From positions 1 through 64,000 of the forward strand of contig CAUJGS010000033.1 of assembly GCA_963170185.1 (NCBI GenBank): a stretch of 64,000 nucleotides of DNA, written 5' to 3'. Below the pieces are notes generated by a model. It was not told where the DNA came from. It did no database searches and worked only from the letters and a program-made list of their open reading frames with translations. Below, piece after piece: positions 35,758 to 43,545 of the stretch. The position numbers and the translations under genes are program-made. The stretch comes from Bdellovibrionota bacterium. GTDB taxonomy: Bacteria; Bdellovibrionota; Bdellovibrionia; Bdellovibrionales; JAMPXM01. Within the stretch, counting starts at the first letter, position 1. Every line of letters starts with the position of its first letter.

Positions 35758-36106
35758 GCCCCCTCCTTGGACCTTCTTGGGGGCCTCTGGCCCGCCAGTC
35801 CTGTTGCCTTAAGCAGCATTTCTGATGCGAAATACAATTTAAAACGTTGTGATATACAATATATGAACTTTCCCGGGCTGTTTTGGCAACCGTAAATCCA
35901 TGAAATCTGGCCGTTTTTTATCTCGCAAACGAAAAAGCCTCGAATTTTCCTCGTTCGGAGGGGTATCACTCACACTTATAGTTATAAGTGTGAGTATTAA
36001 ATTAATGTTTTTATTGAATAATTTTAAAATGTATGTTTAGCTGCCTTCAGGGCTGATCCATTTTGGTGCCCTTGATCGAACCACTCGCCGGAGGTTTTAA
36101 AAGGTC
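35758..36106. other. AT-rich intergenic region of 349 bp
   Basis: Gap between the divergent HTH and recombinase genes. The part at about 35960-36040 is far richer in A and T than its surroundings and holds the palindrome at 35968-35995. It must contain the promoters of both genes, but no clear -35/-10 pair could be fixed. No gene is seen. The base composition is unlike the rest of the window. Confidence 0.6.
35968..35995. repeat. 28-bp palindrome (13-bp arms, 2-bp centre)
   Basis: ACTCACACTTATA, then GT, then TATAAGTGTGAGT: perfect 13-bp arms. It sits 112 bp before the recombinase gene and 211 bp before the HTH gene. It could be an operator for the HTH protein, or a site for the recombinase, although typical recombinase core sites have 6-8 bp between arms. 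Confidence 0.75.
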
Positions 36107-36673
36107 ATGGCCACCTCGACTCGCTATGCACTGAATAAAAACAAGTACTTACTTGATCCCGAGGTCGATCGCCTCGAACGGCTGCTGGAAAACCAGCCTC
36201 CGGCCGAAGACCGGGACGTCCTTCTTCTCTGGTTGGCGCTGAAGACTGGCGCCCGCGCCACCGAGCTTTTAAATCTTCGGAAGGTCGATTTGAACCCGTA
36301 CGATCGCACCTTGTTTATCCGTGGAATTAAGGGGTCCAACGACCGCGAACTCCCCTTGGCCCCCTGGCTTTTTGAACGTCTTCGAGAATACTCGGAAAGA
36401 CCTATAAGCGAGGACAACCGGGGGCCGCTCGGGCCGAAGGGGCAAGACCTCTTTCCGATCGGCTATCACCGCCTCCGGCAGGTGTGGGATCTCTATCGGC
36501 CGTGCGGCAAGAAGTTCCACGCGCTTCGGCACACATTTGCGATTCGACTTTATCGCAAGACAAAGGACCTGCGCCTGGTGCAGGTGGCGCTCGGACATCG
36601 TAACATTACCAACACGATGATTTACGCGGACTACGTCTACTCTCAGCAGGAACTTAGAAAGCTCATTCTATGA
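36107..36673 (+). CDS. Minimal tyrosine recombinase
   Basis: A 188-residue site-specific recombinase with only the catalytic domain: Arg50 (GARATELL), Lys75 (IKGSNDRELPL), His138/Arg141 (HALRHTF), His164 (LGHRN) and nucleophile Tyr173 (MIYADYV) are all there. XerC/D and phage integrases are near 300 residues because of an N-terminal core-binding domain that is missing here; the size is like FimB/FimE-type inverting recombinases. GGAGG lies upstream. Its stop overlaps the next start (ATGA), so an exported protein is co-translated. Confidence 0.88.
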   Translation: MATSTRYALNKNKYLLDPEVDRLERLLENQPPAEDRDVLLLWLALKTGARATELLNLRKVDLNPYDRTLFIRGIKGSNDRELPLAPWLFERLREYSERPISEDNRGPLGPKGQDLFPIGYHRLRQVWDLYRPCGKKFHALRHTFAIRLYRKTKDLRLVQVALGHRNITNTMIYADYVYSQQELRKLIL

Positions 36674-37632
36674 AGTGGGCAACCTACGCGGCGGCGCTTG
36701 TCGCCTGTGCAGAGCTATGGATCTTCTCGCCGCCCGCCTTGGCCGCGGCGGCGCCCAGTCGTGGTAAAGTGGATGAAATTCGGCTCTGGAAGTCGGACAC
36801 GGCTCTTCAGAAGATCGCCAAGGGTCTAAACCCACTAAAGCAGCCTATCGGTGACGGCGCCTTGGGTCTTAATCGTCGATTCCCAGAGCGTGTGCAGGTC
36901 ACGCATCAAGCCGAGGGCTGGAATTGGATTCGATCAGGTGTCGCACTTGGGAATGGGTTCATCATCGATCGTGGCATCATGGCGTTTGAGTGGGCGTTTG
37001 CGCGCATGACGGATGAAGGGGCATTTGGAGAGTCTAAAACAGTCGAGATCTCACACTTCTTGGGGCTCTATGCGCGTTCGGTTTTGCTCCTGCGCTCGGC
37101 CAAGCAAACAGCGCGAGCCGAACGGCTGGCGCGTCTGATTCCCCGCCTGGAGATCTCTCTTAGAAGTCCTCGTTCTCTCCTAGGGGAAAAGCGCTGGAAT
37201 GGCGAAGAACTTAAAACCTGGGCGACTCACCAGCGGGTGCAGGCCGCCGCGGCGGCTTATTGGATCGGTCGTCTTTTGGTGAATCCTGGTCTGCGAAAAA
37301 CCTCGGACATATGGCTGGATGAGGCGCTAAAGCGCCAAGAAGCCATCGGGATTTTTCCCTGCGGGTTTCCTGCCGACTCCAAGGCCGCCTGGTCGGCACA
37401 GATTGAAATCTTGGAGGCTTTGCAGGGGCTCGCACTGCAAGACGCTTACTACGGAACCAAGTTGAGGCTACCTATACAGAATGGCTTTCGCTGGATAGAA
37501 AAGTCGGCTTCGGCAAAGAAAAACCCCGTTCATCTAACGGGGCTTGTGACTTTTGCCAGCTATGCGGCGTGGACCGGTGATCGATACGCTTCGGGGCTTG
37601 TTTCCACTCGCCTCAAAGCTCTGAAACTATAA
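36670..37632 (+). CDS. Exported helical protein coupled to the recombinase
   Basis: A 320-residue protein with a signal peptide (MKWATYAAALVACAELWIF, cleavage near LAAAA). The mature part is almost all helical, with repeated Trp and Gly-Phe turns and EAIGIFPCGFPADSKAAWSAQIEIL, a style seen in alpha/alpha-toroid glycan-active enzymes, but without a recognised active site. It starts by a 4-nt overlap with the recombinase gene. A minus-strand terminator lies inside its last codons. No family recognised. Confidence 0.65.
   Translation: MKWATYAAALVACAELWIFSPPALAAAAPSRGKVDEIRLWKSDTALQKIAKGLNPLKQPIGDGALGLNRRFPERVQVTHQAEGWNWIRSGVALGNGFIIDRGIMAFEWAFARMTDEGAFGESKTVEISHFLGLYARSVLLLRSAKQTARAERLARLIPRLEISLRSPRSLLGEKRWNGEELKTWATHQRVQAAAAAYWIGRLLVNPGLRKTSDIWLDEALKRQEAIGIFPCGFPADSKAAWSAQIEILEALQGLALQDAYYGTKLRLPIQNGFRWIEKSASAKKNPVHLTGLVTFASYAAWTGDRYASGLVSTRLKALKL
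37515..37543 (-). terminator. Intrinsic terminator inside the convergent gene
   Basis: CCCCGTT (37524-37530) and AACGGGG (37536-37542) form a 7-bp stem with a 5-nt loop. On the minus strand it is followed by TTTTTCTTT, a strong U-tract. It lies about 100 bp beyond the stop of the minus-strand gene at 37641, whose terminator it probably is, although these bases are codons of the plus-strand gene. Confidence 0.75.
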
Positions 37633-37640
37633 GGCGCAAA

Positions 37641-38174
37641 CTAATTGTCGATCCAGTGCGCGCGGCGCGGGGCCATTTCTCGCGTGTGTCGATCTCGTCG
37701 AGCTTCGGCCTTTTCGCGACGCACCTCTTCGCGTGCCTCGCGAGATTCCATATCTAGACGCGATTCGATGGCCGGGATCGTTTCACCAAACTCAAGCCCA
37801 CGTGCGCGCACTTGACGTGAGCCGCGATCGATCGGAAATGCGCCGCCACCAAGCTCGTCCCCGAGGTCGATGCGGAGCTGTTTTTTATCGTGGCTTTCTT
37901 TTGGGCGCCCCAGTGCTTCGTGACGTTCAAAGTCGCGTTGGCTACGCGCACGTTCGTCCAGGGATTGATAGAGAGCTCGTGTGACCGGGTCGACCTTCGC
38001 TTCTTCTTTTTGAGGAGCGGCTTCCGAGGCTGGACCGCGATCCGCCGACGAAGCGTCATCCTCGATAGCGGCTTGAGCTGAAGCGCTAATAGCCACTCCA
38101 AAAACGAAGGCACCTACTTTTAAAGTAGGCTTCATAGTCTTCATCAGGAACTTCGCCCACGATGCGTTTTTCAT
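37641..38174 (-). CDS. Exported highly charged protein
   Basis: A 177-residue protein with a signal peptide (PTLKVGAFVFGVAISASAQA, cleaved before AIED). The mature part is mostly charged (Arg, Glu, Asp) with a helical end rich in Arg/Glu pairs (ESREAREEVRREKAEARRDR). A GGAGGG site supports the start at 38174. It is convergent with the recombinase-linked gene and terminated inside it. Function unknown. Confidence 0.65.
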   Translation of the reverse strand: MKNASWAKFLMKTMKPTLKVGAFVFGVAISASAQAAIEDDASSADRGPASEAAPQKEEAKVDPVTRALYQSLDERARSQRDFERHEALGRPKESHDKKQLRIDLGDELGGGAFPIDRGSRQVRARGLEFGETIPAIESRLDMESREAREEVRREKAEARRDRHTREMAPRRAHWIDN

Positions 38175-38367
38175 ATCACCCTCCACTGACTCCAAATAAA
38201 CACCCGACACCGGTTATCAATGAAAGATTTGGGCCGTCTCAAATCGAAATGGTGATGTTTTGGAGACGGTTTACGTGCCAAAGAGCTAACAGGTGCCAAA
38301 CAGGCCGTTCACCTGCCTTATATTTAGACAGCCAAGCCTCAGTTCCAAGGAATTCACTTCTAAGTAC

Positions 38368-38395
38368 TTGATTTTATCCGTAGGTCGGGTATTTT
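38368..38395 (+). promoter_or_regulatory. Possible promoter of rpmF and the fab cluster
   Basis: TTGATT (38368-38373) and TATTTT (38390-38395) with 16 bp between them, 31 bp before the rpmF start. Both boxes match the sigma-70 consensus only in part. Just upstream, 38275-38315 has two GTGCCAAA copies and a CAGGTG/CACCTG inverted repeat that could be operator sequence. Confidence 0.4.
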
Positions 38396-38426
38396 GGTCC
38401 GCTCATCTTTCTAAAGTGGAGCGAGT

Positions 38427-38606
38427 ATGCCAACACCCAAGAAACGGACGACACGTTCTAAGCGTGATATGCGCCGTGCACATGACTTTTTGACGCCAAA
38501 CACATCTGTGAAATGCGCTAACTGCGGTTCGCTCAAGCTTCCACACGTTGTTTGCAGCTCATGCGGTTACTACAAGGGCGAAGAAGTCGTCGTTGTAAAA
38601 AACTAA
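38427..38606 (+). CDS. rpmF: 50S ribosomal protein L32
   Basis: A 59-residue protein starting [20 protein letters not shown], with the four zinc-binding cysteines in CANCG and CSSCG, as in the zinc-binding form of L32, and the end [18 protein letters not shown] site lies 6 nt before the ATG. In many bacteria it heads a cluster rpmF-plsX-fabH; here fabH follows after 290 bp and plsX is missing. Confidence 0.96.
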   Translation: MPTPKKRTTRSKRDMRRAHDFLTPNTSVKCANCGSLKLPHVVCSSCGYYKGEEVVVVKN

Positions 38607-38607
38607 G

Positions 38608-38875
38608 CGACTGAAGAACTAACGAATAGTCAGTCGATCGCAAAACTCACCCGGGCTTAAGTCAAACTTGAATCTCCGTGCAGGAGATACGAGGTTGTCT
38701 TGGACCGGGTGTCTGTTTTTGGAGCTCTCTCTCTTAGAGCTTTGGCTCTGGAGATTCGGGTATTTAGCTAGACAAATCTGCCCATAATTTGTCGCCACGG
38801 GGCGAAGTGCGTTCCCTTGCAATCCCAGCTAAATTTCTTCCCTCGAAACGGTTTGAAGCGAGAAATGCGTTTCGA
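38608..38875 (+). promoter_or_regulatory. Structured leader upstream of fabH
   Basis: The rpmF-fabH gap holds at least five possible stems on the + strand. CGACTGA/TCAGTCG lies at 38608-38636, GACAAAT/ATTTGTC at 38771-38793, and TCGAAACG/CGTTTCGA at 38843-38875. ATCTCC (38672) can pair with GGAGAT (38683) or, as GAATCTCC, with GGAGATTC (38750-38757). AGAGC (38736) can pair with GCTCT (38745), or as AGAGCT with AGCTCT (38723). Two sets of pairings exclude each other, as in attenuators and riboswitches. No known riboswitch class is recognised. The last inverted repeat, 22 nt before the fabH start, might be a protein operator instead. Confidence 0.5.
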
Positions 38876-38896
38876 AAACGTAGAAAGGGACGACAC

Positions 38897-39949
38897 ATGT
38901 CGGACACAGCAAATACGGAAATTTCAAACGTCCAGCACGCGTCAGGGAAACCTTCTCCCACGCCATACCAAACAAAGATCAGCGGCACGGGGTCCTATCT
39001 TCCCGAAAAGCTCCTGACCAACGCGGATCTTGAAAAGATGGTTGAGACCAACGACGCATGGATCGTCGAACGCACAGGTATTCGCCATCGCCACATCGCC
39101 GCCGAAGGTCAGTTCACTAGCGACATCGGCTTGATCGCCGCCCAGCGAGCGCTTGAGGCGGCGGGGCTCACGGCACAAGACATCGACATGATTATTTTCT
39201 CAACCGTCAGTGGCGATCAACCAACGCCTTCGACGGCTTGTGTGCTTCAGCATAAGCTTGGCGCTAGAAACGTTATGGCTTTTGATCTCAATGCGGCATG
39301 CTCTGGGTTTGTTTACGGACTTAGTGTTGCCGACCAGTTTATTCGAACGGGTCTCTATCGCCACGTGCTTGTGGTTGGCGCGGAAGTTTTGCACCCATTT
39401 GTGAATTACAAAGATCGCGAGACATGTATTTTGTTTGGCGACGGCGCCGGTGCTGTTATCGCGAGTCGCGCGGAGTCTAACGATCCTTCTAAGATCTATT
39501 CGATGCACATGCGTGCGGATGGCTCGCTTGGCGAACTCTTTATGCTTAAGGCCGGTGGCAGTGCGATTCCGATGAGCGTTGAAGCCGTTGAAAAAGGGCT
39601 CAATTATCTTTCGATGCGTGGTCGTGAGATCTTTAAACACGCTGTACGTACGATGTCGGATGTTTGCCAACAGGCCCTCGACGTCAACGGCATGACGATG
39701 GATCAGATTCAGTGGCTGATTCCCCACCAAGCGAATCTTCGCATTATCGATGCGGTCGGAAAACACTTCGGTATTCCAGCGGAGAAGGTCATTGTGAACG
39801 TCCACGACACAGGAAACACGAGTGCGGCGACAGTTCCGGTCGCGTTTGACGAAGCGGTTCGTGATGGACGCATCAAGCGTGGCGATAACGTTCTTTTGAC
39901 GGCGTTTGGCTCGGGGCTGACATCGGGAAGCTTGCTTCTAAAGTTCTAG
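38897..39949 (+). CDS. fabH: 3-oxoacyl-ACP synthase III
   Basis: A 350-residue ketoacyl-ACP synthase that starts fatty-acid synthesis by joining acyl-CoA to malonyl-ACP. The catalytic triad is visible: Cys in NAACSGFVY, His in IPHQANLRI and Asn in GNTSAATVPVA. A GAAAGGGA site precedes the ATG at 38897; the longer frame lacks family similarity. The first 25 residues are an extra polar stretch not typical of FabH. Because the organism also has leucine dehydrogenase and a branched-type E1, this enzyme may accept branched primers, but this cannot be read from the sequence. Confidence 0.93.
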   Translation: MSDTANTEISNVQHASGKPSPTPYQTKISGTGSYLPEKLLTNADLEKMVETNDAWIVERTGIRHRHIAAEGQFTSDIGLIAAQRALEAAGLTAQDIDMIIFSTVSGDQPTPSTACVLQHKLGARNVMAFDLNAACSGFVYGLSVADQFIRTGLYRHVLVVGAEVLHPFVNYKDRETCILFGDGAGAVIASRAESNDPSKIYSMHMRADGSLGELFMLKAGGSAIPMSVEAVEKGLNYLSMRGREIFKHAVRTMSDVCQQALDVNGMTMDQIQWLIPHQANLRIIDAVGKHFGIPAEKVIVNVHDTGNTSAATVPVAFDEAVRDGRIKRGDNVLLTAFGSGLTSGSLLLKF

Positions 39950-39990
39950 TTCGATCTCGTTGCTAACTCACCTTTCTTAAGGAGATTTAC

Positions 39991-40962
39991 GTGAAATGGG
40001 GCGCATTGTTTCCTGGTCAAGGCAGTCAGTCTGTCGGCATGGGGAAGTTTCTTTTCGATGAATTTCAAACAGCCCGTCACCTCTTTGAAGAGGCCGGCGA
40101 TGCATTGAAGCAAGATATGAAAAAGCTCTGCTTTGAGGGTCCAGAAAGCGACCTGCAACTGACAGAGAACACGCAGCCGGCCTTGGTGCTTGTCTCCACT
40201 GTCACAGCGCGTGTGGCGCACGAGACGACGGGCATTCAAATCGAAGCTAGCAGCGGTCATTCGGTCGGCGAGTACGCGGCCTTGGTACATGCCGGGGTCC
40301 TTCAGTTCACGGATGCGCTTCAGGCGGTCCGTGCACGTGGACGTGCCATGCAAAAAGCCGTGCCTGTTGGTCAGGGTGCGATGTGCGCGGTTCTTGGTCT
40401 TCAAGACGATGTCGTAAAAAAACTCTGTGTCGAGGTCGAAAAGGCCTCGGGCTTCCCGCTTGAGCCAGCAAACTTCAATTCGCCTGGGCAAGTCGTGGTC
40501 AGCGGCTCGGCCAAGGCGGTCGAGTGGATGCGTGAAAATGTGAAAGCGGAATGGATGACGGAAAAACTTGGGCCCGATTCTGGAAAGCCGAAGTTTATCC
40601 CGCTTGCCGTCTCTGCACCATTTCATTGCCGACTGATGAAGCCAGCGGAAGAGGAAATGGCCGTCGTTTTAAAGGGGCTGACATTCTCTGCCCCTAAGAC
40701 ATCGGTCGTGCAAAACCTCACAGCCTCGAGCAGCACTTCGCCAGAAGAAATCCGCGAGAAGCTCATCGGGCAGATTTCTGGCGCGGTCTTGTGGACGCAG
40801 TGTCAGCAAGAGCTCTTGGGACGTGGAATTACAAAATACGCTGAGTTTGGAGCAGGCCGCGTTCTTCAGGGACTGGCAAAGAAAATTGCGGGTGATCAAG
40901 CGCAGGTTTTTGGCTTAAACTCGATCGCCGATCTTAAAGCTCTCGAGACTGCGACAAAGTAG
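39991..40962 (+). CDS. fabD: ACP S-malonyltransferase
   Basis: A 323-residue enzyme that moves malonyl from CoA to acyl carrier protein. FPGQGSQ opens the protein, the nucleophile is in GHSVGEYAAL, and the His partner in APFHCRLM. GTG start with an AAGGAG site 9 nt before it. It lies 41 bp after fabH and is the canonical fabD; compare the paralogue at 3057-4067, which has Asn instead of the His before the serine. Confidence 0.95.
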   Translation: MKWGALFPGQGSQSVGMGKFLFDEFQTARHLFEEAGDALKQDMKKLCFEGPESDLQLTENTQPALVLVSTVTARVAHETTGIQIEASSGHSVGEYAALVHAGVLQFTDALQAVRARGRAMQKAVPVGQGAMCAVLGLQDDVVKKLCVEVEKASGFPLEPANFNSPGQVVVSGSAKAVEWMRENVKAEWMTEKLGPDSGKPKFIPLAVSAPFHCRLMKPAEEEMAVVLKGLTFSAPKTSVVQNLTASSSTSPEEIREKLIGQISGAVLWTQCQQELLGRGITKYAEFGAGRVLQGLAKKIAGDQAQVFGLNSIADLKALETATK

Positions 40963-41018
40963 CGGCAACAAAATAACAGCGACAAAGTAATGACGACGAA
41001 AGAATCCGGAGGACGACG

Positions 41019-41786
41019 ATGTCAGAAGGTGCGTTGAAACCAACAGGAACGAAGCTGGCTGGACGCCGAATTGCCGTGACGGGTTCGTCGCGGGGAATTG
41101 GCGCTGGAATCGCAAAGTGGCTGGCCGATGAAGGCGCGCAAGTCGTTGTGACCTATTCGTCAAATGAAGCGTCCGCTCAGGAAGTGGTAAAGTCGCTGAA
41201 AGGCTCGGGGCATCTCTGCCTCCCCTTGAATGTGTCGGACGAGGCGTCTGTCGACGCATTTTTTGCCAAGGTTTTAGAGGCCGGTGGGCTTCACGGACTT
41301 GTGAACAACGCCGGCATCGAAAAGGACCAGCTTATTCTTCGCATGAAAACTGAAGAGTTTGACGCCGTTATAGGCACGAATCTTCGCGGCACATTTCTCT
41401 GTGCCCGTGCGGCGATCAAAATGATGTTCAAAGCAAAAGTGGCTGGCTCGATCGTCAATATCACCTCGGTCATCGGCGAAATGGGCAACCCTGGTCAGAG
41501 CAATTATGCGGCGTCCAAAGCCGGCGTAGAGGGCATGACCAAGTCGCTCGCAAAAGAGGTCGCATCCCGTGGAATCCGCATCAATTGCGTCGCTCCTGGC
41601 TTTATCGACACCGATATGACGCGCAAGATGAATGATGACCAGAAGGCCAAGATCTTATCCGGAGTTCCGCTTGGGCAGATGGGGTCTACAGAGGATATAG
41701 CGGCCGCCACGGCATTTTTGCTTAGCGATGAGGCGCGTTATATTACAGGTCAGACCTTGAGTGTTAACGGCGGACTCTATATCTAA
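41019..41786 (+). CDS. fabG: 3-oxoacyl-ACP reductase
   Basis: A 255-residue NADPH-dependent reductase of the SDR family. TGSSRGIGAGIA binds the cofactor, NNAGIEKD is the central motif, and Ser (ITSVIG) with YAASKAGVEGMTKSLA are catalytic. It ends GQTLSVNGGLYI. GGAGGAC lies upstream of the ATG. Position between fabD and acpP and the sequence both mark it as the fatty-acid-synthesis reductase. Confidence 0.94.
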   Translation: MSEGALKPTGTKLAGRRIAVTGSSRGIGAGIAKWLADEGAQVVVTYSSNEASAQEVVKSLKGSGHLCLPLNVSDEASVDAFFAKVLEAGGLHGLVNNAGIEKDQLILRMKTEEFDAVIGTNLRGTFLCARAAIKMMFKAKVAGSIVNITSVIGEMGNPGQSNYAASKAGVEGMTKSLAKEVASRGIRINCVAPGFIDTDMTRKMNDDQKAKILSGVPLGQMGSTEDIAAATAFLLSDEARYITGQTLSVNGGLYI

Positions 41787-41858
41787 TTTCCTTCTGACTT
41801 TGAAATTTGAATTTAAATAAAACGAAAACCAAAAGTTCGACTCCCAGGAGGTGTCTAA

Positions 41859-42101
41859 ATGGTAGCAGCAGTTCAACCTAAAGTTCGCGAAGTTATTGCA
41901 GATCAGCTCGGCGTTGACCCAGAGCGCGTAAAAGTAGAAGCGTCGTTCATCGACGATCTCGGCGCAGACAGCCTCGACATCGTGGAACTTGTCATGGCAG
42001 TTGAAGAAGAGTTCGGAATCGAAATTCCAGACGAAGACGCAGAAAAGCTGAAAACAGTTGGCGACTTCTGCAGCTACCTTCAAGCTAAGGGCAAAGCTTA
42101 A
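41859..42101 (+). CDS. acpP: Acyl carrier protein
   Basis: An 80-residue acidic protein with the phosphopantetheine site Ser in [13 protein letters not shown], as in all AcpP. A near-perfect CAGGAGGTG ribosome site 9 nt before the ATG fits its usual high expression. The 72-bp gap before it is AT-rich and may contain an extra promoter. An intrinsic terminator follows at once. Confidence 0.97.
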   Translation: MVAAVQPKVREVIADQLGVDPERVKVEASFIDDLGADSLDIVELVMAVEEEFGIEIPDEDAEKLKTVGDFCSYLQAKGKA

Positions 42102-42123
42102 GCTTTTAAGCGAGCTTTGAATG

Positions 42124-42163
42124 AAAAGCGCAAGCCTTGCGTTGCAGGGTCTTGCGCTTTTTT
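42124..42163 (+). terminator. Intrinsic terminator after acpP
   Basis: AAAAGCGCAAG (42124-42134) pairs with CTTGCGCTTTT (42151-42161) and ends in a run of six T. It would end or reduce transcription before fabF, so fabF onward may have its own promoter in 42165-42235. Confidence 0.85.
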
Positions 42164-42235
42164 ATTTGCGGCGCCGCGAAGCCAAATCACTATACGAAAA
42201 TCGCAAAATCTGTAGAATTTGTGCGAGCTCTTTTC

Positions 42236-42250
42236 GGAAAGGATCTTTCC
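42236..42250 (+). promoter_or_regulatory. Hairpin over the fabF ribosome site
   Basis: GGAAAG-GAT-CTTTCC, ending one base before the fabF ATG at 42252. The ribosome-binding purines (GAAAGGA) lie in the stem, so folding would hide them. A 6-bp stem with a 3-nt loop is short but perfect. Confidence 0.45.
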
Positions 42251-42251
42251 T

Positions 42252-43541
42252 ATGAAACTCGTTTCTTCGTCGAATCGTTTTGAGCGTGTGACTCTTCCTG
42301 AACGCCGAGTGGTCGTCACTGGAATCGGCGTGATCTCCCCTCTTGGTCTTGATCTCCCAACAACGTGGGCCAACGCCGTGGCGGGGAAGTCTGGAATCGG
42401 TCCGGTGACCTCGTTTGATGTCTCCGCGTATGACGTGCGATTTGCCGGTGAAGTAAAAGGTTTTGATCCATCGCTATTTATCGAGAAAAAAGAGCAGAAA
42501 AAAATGGCCCGCTTCATCCACCTGGCGATGGCGGCGTCGGCGGAAGCCTGGAAGTCGTCTGGTCTCAACCCTTCGGAGTTTAGCGACGAGCTTCGCGCAC
42601 GCACGGGGGCGCTGGTCGGTGTTGGAATCGGCGGCATCAACGAGCTGGAGCAAGCCGGTGTTGTCGTAAAAGAGCGTGGTCCGGGCCGCATCTCCCCTTT
42701 CATGATCCCTTCAGTGATCGCGAACATGGCTAGCGGCCAGATCACGATCAAATATGGTCTCAGAGGCGTGAATTACTCGGTTACAAGCGCTTGTTCCTCG
42801 GGTGCTCACTCAATTGGTGAGGCTGCCGGTTACATTCGCCGCGGAATTGCGGACGTGATGATCGCCGGCGGTGCGGAAGCGGCTATCGGGCCTTTGGGCC
42901 TTGGCGGTTTTGGCGCGATGAAAGCGCTTTCGACACGCAACGATCAGCCGACGATGGCAAGTCGTCCGTTCGATCGCGACCGCGACGGATTTGTCTTGAG
43001 CGAAGCGGCTGCGATCTTGATTCTTGAAGACTACGAACGTGCAAGCCGTCGTGGTGCGACGATCTACGGCGAAGTGGCTGGATACGGTTCTTCGTCGGAC
43101 GCTCACCATATGACAAATCCGGCACCTGGTGGTGCGGGTGCGGCTCTTGCCATGACGTATGCTCTTCAAGACGCGCACATCAATGCGTCCGATATTCAAT
43201 ACGTCAACGCTCACGGCACAAGTACGCCGGCTGGTGATGGTCAAGAGACAGGGGCTATCAAGTCGGTCTTTGGTTCACACGCGAAGTCAGTTTGGGTCAG
43301 CAGCACGAAGTCCGTTATGGGTCACTCTCTAGGTGCGGCTGGTGCCATCGAAAGTGCTTTCTCGCTGATGGCTCTGAAAACCAACACGGCGCCGCCGACG
43401 ATCAACCTCGACAATCCAAGCGAAGACTGCGATCTGGACTACGTTCCTCACGTCGCACGCGAAGGCAAATTCACGGCCGTTATGAACAACAGTTTTGGAT
43501 TCGGCGGCACGAACTCCTGCTTGGTTTTCACAAAGGTGTGA
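42252..43541 (+). CDS. fabF: 3-oxoacyl-ACP synthase II
   Basis: A 429-residue chain-elongating ketoacyl synthase. The Cys-His-His triad is in TSACSSGAHS, NAHGTSTPAGD and MGHSLGAAGAIE, and the C-terminus NNSFGFGGTNSCLVF is typical. The start at 42252 follows GGAAAGGA; the longer frame from 42219 crosses the ribosome site. The region before VVVTGIGVISPLG is 20 residues longer than in most FabF. The next gene, rpiB, begins 4 nt after its stop. Confidence 0.95.
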   Translation: MKLVSSSNRFERVTLPERRVVVTGIGVISPLGLDLPTTWANAVAGKSGIGPVTSFDVSAYDVRFAGEVKGFDPSLFIEKKEQKKMARFIHLAMAASAEAWKSSGLNPSEFSDELRARTGALVGVGIGGINELEQAGVVVKERGPGRISPFMIPSVIANMASGQITIKYGLRGVNYSVTSACSSGAHSIGEAAGYIRRGIADVMIAGGAEAAIGPLGLGGFGAMKALSTRNDQPTMASRPFDRDRDGFVLSEAAAILILEDYERASRRGATIYGEVAGYGSSSDAHHMTNPAPGGAGAALAMTYALQDAHINASDIQYVNAHGTSTPAGDGQETGAIKSVFGSHAKSVWVSSTKSVMGHSLGAAGAIESAFSLMALKTNTAPPTINLDNPSEDCDLDYVPHVAREGKFTAVMNNSFGFGGTNSCLVFTKV

Positions 43542-43545
43542 TGAT

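Noticed and set aside
35968-35995. Reading the palindrome as a CRISPR repeat or IS end
   Set aside because: Only one copy seen, no spacers, no transposase or cas gene nearby.
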